A stretch of 64,000 nucleotides of DNA from Thiohalocapsa sp963695445 (GTDB taxonomy: Bacteria > Pseudomonadota > Gammaproteobacteria > Chromatiales > Chromatiaceae): NCBI GenBank assembly GCA_963695445.1, contig CAVOGV010000031.1, forward strand, positions 1 to 64,000, written 5' to 3'. Under the pieces are notes generated by a model. That model did no database searches. It saw only the letters and a list, made by a program, of their open reading frames with translations, and had not been told where the DNA came from. Position numbers and translations under genes: made by a program. Shown piece by piece: positions 1 through 9,955 of the stretch; within the stretch, counting starts at the first letter, position 1; every line of letters begins with the position of its first letter.

Positions 1-672
1 GTGTGTGTGGCGTACACTTGACTCAGTTACGTATTGCTAAAATGTTTCGCACATGTGTCGCAGTTGAAGTCGACTGCGAGGCGAGGAGAGTCCGCAGCCG
101 TTTGCGTAGGTCCGACGAACCGTGCAGTTTGCGGCCGTCCCCGCCTAGCGCAGCATGTCCGACCCCCGACCTCTCAACGGGGTTGACAGCAAGACCCATG
201 CCACTAACAAAAAAGTAAATGAAAACAAGGATAAACGAAATCTGCGCGCCGAGCCTCCCGTGCGGATTGTAAAAAATCCTGACGTTTACTCGATTGTCGA
301 CGGCCTTTACAGTTCAGGAGCTAACTTCGCATCCACTGAGCGCAGCGAGCGTCTCGACCCATGCGGCTATTACGAGGGTCTTAACACGATCGCGGTCGAG
401 CCCATTTTCGTCAAATAAAAGAATCGCTTGCGATCTCGTCATCGGCTCTCGATGGCTGCACGTGAAGCGTTATCGAGTCGCGCTCAGGCGCGACGCCGCT
501 GCAGCTGGGCGCCAGAATCAGGTGTCAAGAAATTTTACACCTGGCTGTTACGGAGGGTGGCGGCAACGCTCGCGACGATCCAGGCGCATACCTTCCGCCC
601 GACTTTGCAGCGCTCGGCGATCGCCGTGGCGTCTCATTTGCCGGCCGGTTCGGACCGCGAGACACGGATCTG
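1..672. other. No recognisable gene
   Basis: Short open frames exist on both strands, but none encodes a family I recognise and none has a convincing ribosome binding site. The stretch lies beyond the 3' end of the broken cyclotransferase gene. It may hold decayed sequence or the edge of a neighbouring locus. Confidence 0.4.
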
Positions 673-1563
673 TTATGGCTTTGGCCACTGCTGTCCGGTG
701 ACGTGGCGCTGATCGTTACCGGGCGCCGGGGCGATACCGTTTAGCACCCCGGCATCCTGAGGCGACATCACTGCGAGCGCGATTAGGCCCGCCATGCGGC
801 GACGACTGTTGTCCATGGATACATGACCTCGATGCGCGTACCGGGCTAGACGTTTGCCCAGTTGTGTCGATCCATACACTCGAACTCGTTGAGGCCGGTC
901 ACCGACGCATACCACCGTCGGTCACCTCGATCCGCGCCAGTTCGCGAAATCCATCCGGCTCTCGAGCTATGAGCTCGGCATTTCCACTACTCGTGTACAG
1001 GTGCTCGCCATGGGGCGTCAGGCCCCAACCGTCCGCCGGAATAGCCAAACTCCTGCACGCCCGCGAGGCTGTCGCGATCGAAGAAGGAGCCACGCTGAGC
1101 CTTCCAGGTCAACTGGATCGAGGCGATCACCGAAGACCGCCAAACCCTCCCCGAAGTACCAGAGCGGCAGCGACCCCGAAGCAGTCACCCGACCACTTGT
1201 GATCTCGCCCCGTCGAACTGACGATTCACCATATCCACCCGCGCTCTCGTAGAGATGGCCCTCGGCGCAGGCTACAGCTTGGGTAAAAGCCGCGGGATCA
1301 TGCGGATAGGTCGCTTCTACCTCGTAGGCCAAGTCTGGCGTCGGCAAATCAGCCGCACCTGACAACGACAACCCGCCGACCGACAGGCAAACCACGGCCA
1401 GGACGAATGCCTGGCGCAGCGGTCTTGCGCAGAATGCTGGACCGGAGAGTTCACCGGACCCGCGTGAGAAACACCTGCTTTGCGGCACAGCCTCGCGTGC
1501 AGCCCATGCGCGAGCTACCGATGTCCAAAGCTTCTCCTCGGAGCGCCGAGCGGGTTCGGTCAA
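673..1563 (-). pseudogene. Glutaminyl-peptide cyclotransferase, frame-broken
   Basis: Family role: periplasmic glutamine cyclotransferase, forming N-terminal pyroglutamate on peptides. The N-terminal part (1018-1563) has a hydrophobic signal-like stretch followed by YEVEATYPHDPAAFTQ, HLYESAGGYGESSVR and FGEGLAVFGDRL, the hallmark start of this beta-propeller family. The continuation DGWGLTPHGEHLYTSSG lies in another frame near 930-1040, and the C-terminal VLNGIAPAPGN...VTGQQWPK in a third frame near 680-780. At least two frame breaks are needed. The first frame opens with TTG overlapping the TGA stop of the upstream TPR gene (TTGA), suggesting translational coupling. Matches also look degenerate towards the 3' end, so real decay is more likely here than in the core genes. 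Confidence 0.75.
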
Positions 1564-4080
1564 TCCCCACCGTGGGCCATGTTCCGGGCTTTCGAGAGCT
1601 TCTCGGCGATCTCATCCGAGTCGGGCTCCAAGGCTGCGATCTCAGCAAGCTGGATCGCCGCGTCCAGGTAGTCCTCGGTGCGCAGCAGACGATCGGCGAG
1701 GCTGCGGCGGACACGCACATCGCGCGGGTACTGGCGCAAGTAGGTCTCCAGCGTGGAACGCTCCGCAACCGCGTCCCCGTTCAGGCGCTGCGCATCGGCC
1801 AACAGCAGCGCACTTACGTCGTTGCCGGCAACCTGGTGAAACTGCTGTGCCAGCGCGACCGCCTCTTGCCAGCGCCCGAGCGCAATAGCGACCAACGCAC
1901 GCAGCTGCCACAGCAGCGGGTTGTCAGGATAATCCCGCATCAGCTGCGCGACCTCGGCGATCGGCTGCTGGAGTCTTCTGGGTTCGGGCGGGAAGGCGAT
2001 GCCGAGCAGCTCCGCCCGGGTGAGTCCGATGCGGGCCCAGGAATTGTCGGACTCGAGCCGCAGGGCGCTCGCATATGACGCTTGCGCGCGACTCGTGTCT
2101 GCCGCTCGCTCGCTCGCGGCCGCCAGCAGGAGGTGAGCTTCGATTGAGTCCGGATAAAAGTCTGCCAGCCGCTCGAAGCTTGCGAGCGCAGCCGACGTGC
2201 GACCGGCACGAAGTTGCGCCCGGCCACTGGCTTTCAGCAGGCGGTATCCTGTGCTCTCCGGAGCTTCAGCGAGCAATTCGATCGCCGAGAGCGGATCGCC
2301 GTCGCGGGTGTAGAGGTCGGCGAGCGCAACCCCCAGCCTTGTATTTTCCGGGTCGGCCTCGAGTGCTTCGCGCATGCGGCTCGACGCAGCCGACCGGCTC
2401 CAGAACACGTGCTCCAAATTCGCCAAAGTAATCAACAATGAGACGTCGCCGGGCTGCTGTTCTAGCGCCTGGGCCATGGAGGCGCGTGCGGCATCGGCAT
2501 CACCAGCGGACAACGCGACCTCTGCCAGACCGATGACCGCATCTGCATAGCCCGGCGAAATTGCGAGGGCTTTCTCGAACGCCGTGCGCGCTGCATCCAG
2601 TTGCCCAGAACGCACCAACGCGATGCCGCCCAGCGCCCAGCCATCGGGACGATCAGGATAGCGCTGCTGGAAGCGTTGTGCGGCGGCGGCCGTCTGCTCG
2701 AAGTCGCCGCGGCGCAGCCGCTCGCGCAGGACTGCGAGTTCGATGGCGGGTTGCTCCGCCGACGTCTGTGCGATCTGTTCGAGGGCGGCCAGACCGGTGT
2801 CGCGGTCGCCGCTGTCGAGCTCGGCCGCGGCCGCGAGCCTGGCCAATTCGGCATCGTCGGGCCGCAACTCGGCCGCGCGCCGCAGGTACTCCGTGCCGGC
2901 TTTGCCTGCCCCTGACAGCATCGCCGCGCTGCCTGCCAGCGCCAACAGGCTGGCGTTATTGCTGCTCGCGCCGACCGCGGCATCGAGCAGCCGATAGGCC
3001 TCTTGGTACTCGCCTTGGCTCATCAGTAACGCGCCGTGCAGCCGCAGCGCACGGGGATGATCGGGCTGCCGGGCCAGGTAACGCTCGAGCAGGTCACGCG
3101 CCTGCTCGCGATTGCCTAGATAGTAACGCGGCAGCACCGGCGACGAAGTAGACACCGGGCTCGTTTGCCGTCCCCTGCAACAGCTTCGTGGTCAGGTCGG
3201 CGGCGGTCTGATAGTCGCCGTCCAGCAGGGCTGCGAAGCTCGCGAGGTAATTGCCGGACGGGTCCTCGGGCGATGCCCGCAGCAGGCGCTCCAACGTGGC
3301 CTTTGCCTGCTCGACCTTGCCGCCGTTGAGCTGCGCCAGCGCGACCATCCGCAGCCGTTCGACCTGATAGGGCTTGCGCTCGGCCGCCGCCTGAAAGGCC
3401 TGCTCAGCGGCCTCGGCGTCGCCTTTCTGCAGCGCGAGCGTGACCGCGCCAGGTCAGCAGATCGGCCTCGTCGTCCGCCGAGGCCTGTTGCTCGGCGAGC
3501 GCAAGCGCCTGTTCTGCCGCGACTATGTCGCCCTGGGCCAGACGGGCTCTGGCAAGGCCGATATAGGCCTGCGCATAACCGGGCGCACGCTCGATCGCGT
3601 CTTGGAAATACACGACGGCGGCATCGTTATCGAGCTGCTCCAGCCGCGCCAAGCCATAGAGAACATAGACCGCCGCCTTGGCCTCGGCACTCGGGGCCTG
3701 CTCGGGCTTCAATTCAGTGAAGATCGGGGAGTATTCACGGAGCTGCAGCCGCGCCCTCGCCCGCAGCAGCGTGTAGGCCGAAATCAGCGATGCCCAGGTC
3801 GCTCGCTCGCTCTAACTCGACTTGTGCAAGCCGCGGCTGATTGAGCTCAACATACAATCGTCCGAGCCGATAGCGGGCCTCACCATCATCCGGGTTGGCT
3901 GCGATGGCATTCTTGAGCTCGATGATGGCGGCGTTGAGCTCACCGTCGCGTTCGAACTCCGCGGCGCGTTCCAGGTGTCCGGATGCGTCGGCTGACACCG
4001 GCTCCTGGCCCTCGGCGACAGCGGCGATCAGCAGCGCGCCGGCGAGGATACAGTGGACGAAACTGCGTTTGATCGGCATG
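1560..4080 (-). CDS. TPR-repeat protein, PrsT-like (frame-broken)
   Basis: Large tetratricopeptide-repeat protein of about 840 residues. The start at 4080 gives a signal-like N-terminus (MPIKRSFVHCILAGALLIAA) and then the TPR unit LERAAEFERDGELNAAIIELKNA. TPR helices continue to the stop at 1560. Length and opening resemble the PEP-CTERM system TPR lipoprotein PrsT, which acts with exosortase/EPS export; however, no clean lipobox is visible and no other exosortase gene is in the window, so the role is inferred. The frame changes near 3730, 3400-3440 and 3100-3150; protein similarity is continuous across the breaks. A cyclotransferase-like gene follows with overlapping stop and start. Confidence 0.7.
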
Positions 4081-4371
4081 GTCGGCTCCTTGTCTGTGTC
4101 GTTGAAAAGCACGAGGCGCGGGGTGCGCGCCTGAGCGGACGGCGGCATCGAGCCCTGTGACCTCACGTCAGGCCGCAAGGCACCTTGGACTACATGGCAT
4201 GACGACGGGGATCTTGCCGAACTCCCCATCGGGGAAAACGATTGATGGTACCTGCGGCAAGCGGCCGGCAGCAAGACAGAGGCGCGACTCTCGCGCCGAG
4301 TTCGGCGCGGAAGCGGCTCTGAACAGCCGCCTGGAGTTGTGTACTAAGGCAAATACAGCTTTAGTCTCTAG

Positions 4372-5440
4372 GCGCTGCGCCTGATCGACGAAGGCACCCA
4401 TTACTTCCTGTCGCGTCCGCGGCGCTTCGGTAAGTCGTTGTTCCTGGATACCCTGGCTGAACTGTTCGCCGGCAACGAGCCGCTGTTCCGCGGGCTTCAT
4501 GCGCACGGACAGTGGGACTGGGGACGGCGCTTTCCGGTGATCCGCCTCAGCTTCGGTGGCGGCGTCGTGCAGAGCCGGGCAGAACTCGATCGCAGCATCC
4601 GCGCCCAATTGGGCAGGAACCGTCACAACCTTAGGGTCTCTTGCGCTGATCCGGACGACATCGCAAGCTGTTTTGCCGAACTCATCGAACAGGCCAGCAA
4701 CACCGCCGGCGAGCGCACCGTGGTACTGATCGACGAATATGACAAACCCATCCTCGACAATCTGAGCCGCCCGGACACGGCCCGCGAGATCCGCGACGGT
4801 CTGCGCAACCTTTACTCGGTGATAAAGGACGCAGACGCCCATATCCGCTTCGCCTTTCTCACCGGCGTGAGCAAGTTCAGCAAGGCTGAGCCTGTTCTCT
4901 GGGCTGAACAATCTCAACGACATTACCGTCGACCCGACGTACTCGGCCATCTGCGGCTATACCGAGGCGGACTTGGAGTCTGTCTTCGCCCCGGAGTTGG
5001 ACGGGCTCGATCGGCAACAGATCCGCGACTGGTACAACGGTTACAACTGGACCGGCGAGGCCGTCTACAACCCCTTCGACGTGCTGCTCCTGTTCGACAA
5101 GCAGCTATTCCGGGCCTGGTGGTTCGAGACCGCTACGCTGACCTTTCTGGTGGATCTGTTGCTGGAGCGCCAGGTCTCCATTCCGCAACTCGGCCAGCTG
5201 GTCGCCAGCGAGGCGCTGCTGTCGACCTTCGACGTGGACCACATCGCCACCGAGGCGTTGTTGTTTCAGACCGGCTATCTCACCATCGACTCCATGCGCC
5301 AGTTCGGCGCGCTGGCGCAGATCAAGCAGCGGGGCTATGCGGACAAGTACCGCGCCGAGGGACAGCCCATCCATCTGATCGGCGTCGAGTTCAGCCGCGA
5401 ACGGCGCAGCTTGGTCGCGTTCGACGTCGAAACCCTGTAG
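4372..5440 (+). pseudogene. AAA-ATPase/PD-(D/E)XK nuclease-family protein, truncated
   Basis: Remnant of the family pairing an AAA-ATPase-like N-terminal region with a C-terminal PD-(D/E)XK nuclease region (DUF1703), abundant in purple sulfur bacteria. Visible: SRPRRFGKSLFLDTL (P-loop-like), VVLIDEYDKPILDNL (Walker B-like), and after a frame break near 4890, NNLNDITVDPTYSAICGYTE and WYNGYNW. The usual N-terminal residues are missing, since an in-frame TAG at 4369-4371 precedes the fragment. The protein then jumps from FQTGYLTIDSM directly to ALAQIKQRGYADKY, so the segment carrying the nuclease core is deleted although the tail IHLIGVEFSRE remains. Non-functional as nuclease; function of the family is poorly known. 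Confidence 0.8.
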
Positions 5441-5499
5441 CGGGATTTGACGCAGTGTTTGGCGCAATCGCGATGCGCCGGCGCTGTCTGAAAGGGCAG

Positions 5500-5562
5500 A
5501 TCGCGGCTGCAAGCCGCTCCCACAAGGATCGCCTATCCGTGGGAGCGATTTGCAATCGCGAT
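5500..5562. repeat. REP-like inverted repeat
   Basis: Two inverted arms, ATCGCGGCTGCAAGCCGCTCCCAC on the left and its imperfect complement GTGGGAGCG-ATTTGCAATCGCGAT on the right, enclose a short loop. The arms resemble the REP/BIME elements found between genes in Pseudomonas and Xanthomonas. The element lies between the 3' ends of the nuclease pseudogene and the convergent proX gene, where REP elements commonly sit, and could form a bidirectional terminator-like hairpin. Confidence 0.7.
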
Positions 5563-5608
5563 CGGCGGTGCTGCCTTTTTGGCGGAGCGGCTGGGTGGTT
5601 GCACGCTG

Positions 5609-6625
5609 CTATTGTGCCGCGGCGCGTGCCTGCTCTAGCCAGCTGTCGAACTTGTCGCGGTTGGCCGCGATCCAGGCGTCGGCGTGCTTTTCGATGTCTT
5701 TGGCGCTGTCTTCGCCGTCGCGCATGCGCAGGTTCTGGGTGCTGATGTCGTTGTTGCTGACCTCCATGATCGCAAACAGCTTGGCGGCGGCGGGGTTGGC
5801 CTCGGCCCATTCGCGGTTGGCGATGATGTGCTGGGTGTTCGCCTGGAAGCCGTAGTTGGAGCCGTCCGGCAGCGAGGTGTCGACATCCTTGCGTTCGCCG
5901 GGCAGGGAGCTGAACGGCACCTGAAGCCAGGTCACGTCCTTACCCGGGACCAGCACGCCGCTGATCCAGTACGGCGTCCAGGTGTAGTAGAAGATGGGTT
6001 CGCCCTGCTGATAGCGGGCGATGGTGTCCGCCATGACCGCCGAGTAGCTGCCTTGGTTGTGGGTGATGCTATCGCGCAGGCCATAGGCGTCGAGGTGATG
6101 CTCGATGACCTTCTCGCAGCCCCAACCGGGGGTGCAGCCGGCGAGATCGGCCTTGCCGTCGCCGTTGGTGTCGAACAGCTTGGCGATCTGCGGGTCCTTG
6201 AACTGCTCGATGTTGGTGATGCCGTACTTATCCGCGGTCGCCTTATCGATCAGATAGCCTTGCAGGGCACCGGAGGAGTAAACACCCTCGCGATAGAGCT
6301 TTTCGTCACCGCCAGCCTTCTCGTAGAAATCCACATGTAGTGGGTTCCAATGGTCGGCCATGAAGGTGGCGTCGCCGTTGGCGACCGCGACGTGACCGGC
6401 GGCGTATTCGATTTCCTTGATGTCGTCGACCTCATAGCCCAGTTCTTCTAGCGCCTTCATTACCAGCAGGGTCTGGAAGGTCTCCTCGGCGATGGAGCTC
6501 TTGAGCGGTTGCACCTCGACACCCGCGCCGGGCTGCTCGGTGGCGAAGGCGGTTGCCGTGCCCAGGGTGATGGCGGAAAACAGGGCGGCGCGCAGGCCGG
6601 TTGTTAGGTCGAATAGTCGGTTCAT
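5609..6625 (-). CDS. proX: Glycine betaine/proline ABC transporter substrate-binding protein ProX
   Basis: Periplasmic binding protein of the osmoprotectant importer ProU. The start at 6625 gives MNRLFDLTTGLRAALFSAIT with a Sec signal ending near ATAFA. About 338 residues, the usual length. Diagnostic stretches match ProX: FMADHWNPLH, GCTPGWGCEKVIEHHLDAYG with the conserved cysteine pair, THNQGSYSAVMADTI and FYYTWTPYWISG, the tryptophans expected to build the aromatic box for the trimethylammonium head group. Follows proV and proW on the same strand but is separated from proW by 276 bp containing a GTTGTC hairpin, so it may be expressed at a different level. Confidence 0.97.
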   Translation of the reverse strand: MNRLFDLTTGLRAALFSAITLGTATAFATEQPGAGVEVQPLKSSIAEETFQTLLVMKALEELGYEVDDIKEIEYAAGHVAVANGDATFMADHWNPLHVDFYEKAGGDEKLYREGVYSSGALQGYLIDKATADKYGITNIEQFKDPQIAKLFDTNGDGKADLAGCTPGWGCEKVIEHHLDAYGLRDSITHNQGSYSAVMADTIARYQQGEPIFYYTWTPYWISGVLVPGKDVTWLQVPFSSLPGERKDVDTSLPDGSNYGFQANTQHIIANREWAEANPAAAKLFAIMEVSNNDISTQNLRMRDGEDSAKDIEKHADAWIAANRDKFDSWLEQARAAAQ

Positions 6626-6741
6626 ACGTCGGTCTCGATTGGGTGTGTGGGTTGCGTGGCGGTTGGGCGTGAACATCTTGGGCCTGAACATCTGCCGAGG
6701 CCGGACTAGATTGCTTGAATGCGCAGAATGCTTGCAGATAA

Positions 6742-6893
6742 GTCAAGTTTCTCGTTGTCGTTGTCGTTGTCGTAATCGAAACTTCCCCCAGCTCGAAGCA
6801 CGACAACGACAACGACAACGACAACGATCAGTGTGCTGGCCCAACCATCGCCGACCATGACTCGTCGGTCTGAGGCGCAGCCTCGCTAGAAGT
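6742..6893. repeat. GTTGTC/GACAAC hairpin element, copy A
   Basis: The left arm 6753-6779 holds three tandem GTTGTC units and the right arm 6801-6826 holds four complementary GACAAC units around a loop of about 20 bases. The element shares with copy B (9810-9955) the flank GTCAAGTTT on one side and, on the other, a block of about 35 bases (6859-6893) starting GACTCGTCGGTCT and ending CTCGCTAGAAGT. In minus-strand orientation it sits just after the proW stop. It may be a transcript-end hairpin or a small non-autonomous element; no gene inside. Confidence 0.85.
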
Positions 6894-6901
6894 GGCGAAA
6901 G

Positions 6902-8068
6902 CTAGCCCGCCCGGCGCCCGAGCAGGCTCAACACCAAGCCGGCGGGCCCTGCCTGATACCAGTGGCGCGTGGAGCGGTCGCGGTCGGACTGGCCGAAGGC
7001 CTGGGTCATGCGGTCGAGGATGATGGCGAGCAGCACGATGCCGACGCCGCCGATGGTGGCCAGCCCCATGTCCAGCCGGCCGATGCCGCGCAGGACCATC
7101 TGCCCGAGCCCGCCGACGGCGATCATGGACGCGATGACCACCATCGACAGCGCCAGCATCAGGGTCTGGTTGACGCCGGCCATGATGGTGGGCATGGCCA
7201 ATGGCAGCTGCACCTTGAACAGCAACTGCCTCTTGGAGGCGCCGAAGGAGCGCGCCGCCTCCACCAGGTCCGCCGGCACCTGGCGAATGCCGAGGCTGGT
7301 GAGCCGGATCAGCGGCGGCAGCGCGAAGATGATGGTCACCACCACCCCGGGCACGTTGCCGATACCGAAGAGCATGACCACGGGGACCAGGTAGACGAAG
7401 GCGGGGGTGGTCTGCATGGCATCGAGTACCGGTCGGACCACGGCCGCGGCGCGTTCGCTGCGGGCCAGCCAGATGCCCGTGGGCAGGCCGATGACGAGGC
7501 AGAAGAACACCGAGGTCAGCACCAGCGAGAGGGTGACCATGGCCTCGGCCCAGGCGCCGATGAGGCCGATGGCGACCAGTGACAGCACCGCGCCGATGCC
7601 GAGCCGGCGACCGCCCGCCTGCCAGGCGAGCAGGCCGATGATGGCGACCATTAGCACGTCCGGCACTGCCAGCAGCGTCGATTCGATGCCGCTGAGAGTG
7701 CCGTCGATGGGCCAGCGTACCGCCTGAAACACCGGCCGGAAGTTGGCCACCAGCCAGTCCAGGCCGGTGTCGACCCAGTCGCCGAGCGGGATCACCGCCT
7801 CCTGGAACGGATGCAGCAGATCGAGCGGCGTATCCGTCACATCGCCGGCACCGCTGCCCGCGAGCCAGTCGCCCGGCGTCTCCTCGGCGCCGCCGGAGGT
7901 ACCCCATGGATTGGATGCACCCGCCGGCTCCGGCGGTGTTTCCTGCGCGCCGACCGGACCTGGCGATGCGCCGTCTCCGCTGGCCCAGGGATTACTATTT
8001 TCTGTGGCTGCCGGGGCCTGTGCGTCGGCGCCGGAGGTCGCCCAGGGATTGCTGCTGTCGTTGGCCAT
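6902..8068 (-). CDS. proW: Glycine betaine/proline ABC transporter permease ProW
   Basis: Inner-membrane permease of the osmoprotectant importer ProU, 388 residues. The N-terminal cytoplasmic tail of about 85 residues has three NPW-containing repeats (SNPWATSG, SNPWASGDG, SNPWGTSGG); the E. coli ProW tail also contains NPW. Then come DLLHPFQEAVIPLGDWVDTGLDWL and multiple membrane helices. The MetI-type EAA loop is visible as ADLVEAARSFGASKRQLLFKVQLPLA, followed by the very conserved SMVVIASMIAVGGLGQMV. The start lies 1 bp after the proV stop, so the genes are cotranscribed. No frame break. Confidence 0.97.
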   Translation of the reverse strand: MANDSSNPWATSGADAQAPAATENSNPWASGDGASPGPVGAQETPPEPAGASNPWGTSGGAEETPGDWLAGSGAGDVTDTPLDLLHPFQEAVIPLGDWVDTGLDWLVANFRPVFQAVRWPIDGTLSGIESTLLAVPDVLMVAIIGLLAWQAGGRRLGIGAVLSLVAIGLIGAWAEAMVTLSLVLTSVFFCLVIGLPTGIWLARSERAAAVVRPVLDAMQTTPAFVYLVPVVMLFGIGNVPGVVVTIIFALPPLIRLTSLGIRQVPADLVEAARSFGASKRQLLFKVQLPLAMPTIMAGVNQTLMLALSMVVIASMIAVGGLGQMVLRGIGRLDMGLATIGGVGIVLLAIILDRMTQAFGQSDRDRSTRHWYQAGPAGLVLSLLGRRAG

Positions 8069-8069
8069 C

Positions 8070-9260
8070 TCAGGAATCCCGGTCCAGGGTTTCGAGCAGG
8101 CACGCCTTGGTGATGACGCCCAGGTACTGGTTCTGCTCGTCGATCACCGGCACGCCACAAGGGCTGCCGGCAACGGTGCCGAGCAAGTCGCTGACGGCAG
8201 TGTCCGCGGGGAGGGCCGGCACGTCGGCGAGGAAGGCATGGCTTAGGCGCGGCTCCGGCTTCCGCAGTTCCTGCTGCAGGGAGTCCACCGACACGACACC
8301 GTGAAAGTGCTGCCCCTTGTCGACCACGTAGCCGAACTCGCGGTCGTGCTCATGCAGGCGCGAGAGGCCTGCGCGCAGACCGTCGTCGTGACGCTCGATG
8401 ACCGTCACCTGGGTCTTGCGTGCGATATCGCCGGCCTTGTACACCGCCGCCACGTCGACGCCGCGGAAGAACGAGCGTACGTAGTCGTCGGCGGGGTTGC
8501 GCAGGATGTCGTCCGGGGTGCCCACCTGCACGACGCGTCCGCCCTCCATGATGGCGATGCGGTCGCCGATGCGCATGGCCTCGTCGAGGTCGTGGGAGAT
8601 AAAGACGATGGTACGGCTGCTGTTTTCTTGCAGCTTGAGCAGTTCTTCCTGCATCTCGCTGCGGATCAGCGGGTCGAGGGCGGAGAAGGCCTCGTCCATC
8701 AGCATCACCGACGGGTCATTGGCCAGCGCCCGTGCCAGACCGACGCGCTGCTGCATGCCGCCGGAGAGTTCGTCGGGGTAGCTGTCGGCCCAGGCGTGGA
8801 GCCCGACCTGTTCGAGGGCCGCCAACGCCCGTCGTTCGCGCTCGTCCTGGTCGACGCCGGCCAACTCGAGGCCGAAGGCGGCATTTTGGCCGACGGTGAG
8901 GTGCGGCATCAGCGCGAAGGACTGGAACACCATGCTCATGTCGCGACGGCGCAGCTCCAGCAGCTCGTCGTCGCTGATCGCGGCGATATCGCGGCCATCG
9001 ACGATGACCTTGCCGGCGCTGGGTTCGATCAGTCGGTTCAGCAGCCGCACCATGGTGGACTTGCCGGAGCCGGACAGGCCCATGATGACGAAGATCTCGC
9101 CCTGCCGGATGGAGAAGCTGGCGTCGCAGACGCCAACGGTCTGGCCGGTGCGATCGAAGATCTCGCTCTTGTCGACGCCTTCGCGGAGCAGGCGTAGGGC
9201 TTCCTCCGGATGTTCGCCGAACACCTTGTAGAGGTGCTCAACAACGACTTTGTCTTGCAT
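8070..9260 (-). CDS. proV: Glycine betaine/proline ABC transporter ATP-binding protein ProV
   Basis: ATPase of the ProU osmoprotectant importer, 396 residues. Begins MQDKVVVEHLYKVFGEHPEE; an in-frame ATG five codons upstream is an alternative. Walker A GLSGSGKST at about residues 61-69, Q-loop MVFQSFALMPH, signature LSGGMQQR, Walker B SVMLMDEAFSALDP, and switch histidine in FISHDLDEA. The C-terminal 120 residues form a CBS-type regulatory pair, linked in related transporters to sensing ionic strength. First gene of the proV-proW-proX set; its promoter should lie in the region after 9260. No frame break. Confidence 0.97.
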   Translation of the reverse strand: MQDKVVVEHLYKVFGEHPEEALRLLREGVDKSEIFDRTGQTVGVCDASFSIRQGEIFVIMGLSGSGKSTMVRLLNRLIEPSAGKVIVDGRDIAAISDDELLELRRRDMSMVFQSFALMPHLTVGQNAAFGLELAGVDQDERERRALAALEQVGLHAWADSYPDELSGGMQQRVGLARALANDPSVMLMDEAFSALDPLIRSEMQEELLKLQENSSRTIVFISHDLDEAMRIGDRIAIMEGGRVVQVGTPDDILRNPADDYVRSFFRGVDVAAVYKAGDIARKTQVTVIERHDDGLRAGLSRLHEHDREFGYVVDKGQHFHGVVSVDSLQQELRKPEPRLSHAFLADVPALPADTAVSDLLGTVAGSPCGVPVIDEQNQYLGVITKACLLETLDRDS

Positions 9261-9947
9261 GTCGCTTGCTCGCATCCGTTAACGACTCGGATGCGCTCCA
9301 GTTGGCGACAACAGCGAGAAACGCGTGATGCAAGGGCGCAATGGCCCTGTTGGCGATCCTGAGTCGATGGCCCGCGGCTAAGGGCCAGCGCGTTTCGAGA
9401 CAGGGCGTTTCGATGCTGTCGTCTGTCGAGCAGCAACGCAGACGGCGGGGCCGGTACGCTGCATTGAGACCGCCTGTCGGTGCTGACCGAGGGCGATTTG
9501 ACCAGTCTCCGAGACACTGGGTGTCCGAAGCACCGGGTGGAAAGCGAAAACTTTCCGAAATTGTAAGGCCTTGCGGCCGTCGTGCCGACGGGGTGCGGGC
9601 CCCGGTTGTCCCATTTAGGCTACGGACCAGTCTGCGACATGTCAAACCGTAAGCCGAGACGGAAGGCTACCTCGGAGCAACATACCGGGCGAGCCAGACG
9701 GCAGCGTAACCTCCGAAGGGCCGAGCGCTCTGCGCCAAAGGCCAAGATTGCGCGATCGCTCCGCGCGGAGACCCTCGGCCCTGGGCGCTTGGCCCATTCA
9801 CAGTGATGCGTCAAGTTTGCTTTAAGCCGTTGTCGTTGTCGTTGTCGTAATCGTCGTCGGATAGTCGACAACGACAACGACAACGATGATCGCAGCCCAG
9901 CTTGCCAAAGCGGCGATCACGACTCGTCGGTCTAAGGCGAAGCCTCG
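9261..9947. other. Intergenic region upstream of proV, repeat-rich
   Basis: No supported gene. The proV-proximal half (about 9261-9650) should hold the osmoregulated promoter, but I cannot name convincing -35/-10 boxes. The distal half holds an AGGGCCGAG/CTCGGCCCT palindrome (9711-9782) and hairpin copy B (from 9810), which runs to the porin stop codon. Confidence 0.5.
9711..9782. repeat. CTCCGAAGGGCCGAG palindromic element, copy 1
   Basis: The left arm starts CTCCGAAGGGCCGAGCGC and the right arm is CTCGGCCCT, with internal complementary GGCC/CCGCGCGG stretches. The same start and right arm recur at 18311-18386, next to the degP stop. The element lies on the 3' side of the porin gene beside hairpin copy B. 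No coding content. Confidence 0.65.
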
Positions 9948-9955
9948 CTAGAAGT
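9810..9955. repeat. GTTGTC/GACAAC hairpin element, copy B
   Basis: Left arm 9829-9852 with three GTTGTC units, right arm 9866-9886 with three GACAAC units, loop of about 13 bases. It shares both flanks with copy A: GTCAAGTTT on the left and the block GACTCGTCGGTCT...CTCGCTAGAAGT on the right (9921-9955, few mismatches). The right flank includes the porin stop codon (CTA at 9948-9950), so the element abuts or slightly overlaps the gene end. Confidence 0.85.

Noticed and set aside
4168..4950. 260-codon minus-strand frame opposite the AAA pseudogene
   Set aside because: No family similarity; the opposite strand clearly encodes the AAA protein.
8301..9197. 298-codon plus-strand frame opposite proV
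   Set aside because: A shadow of proV, which has all ABC motifs on the minus strand.
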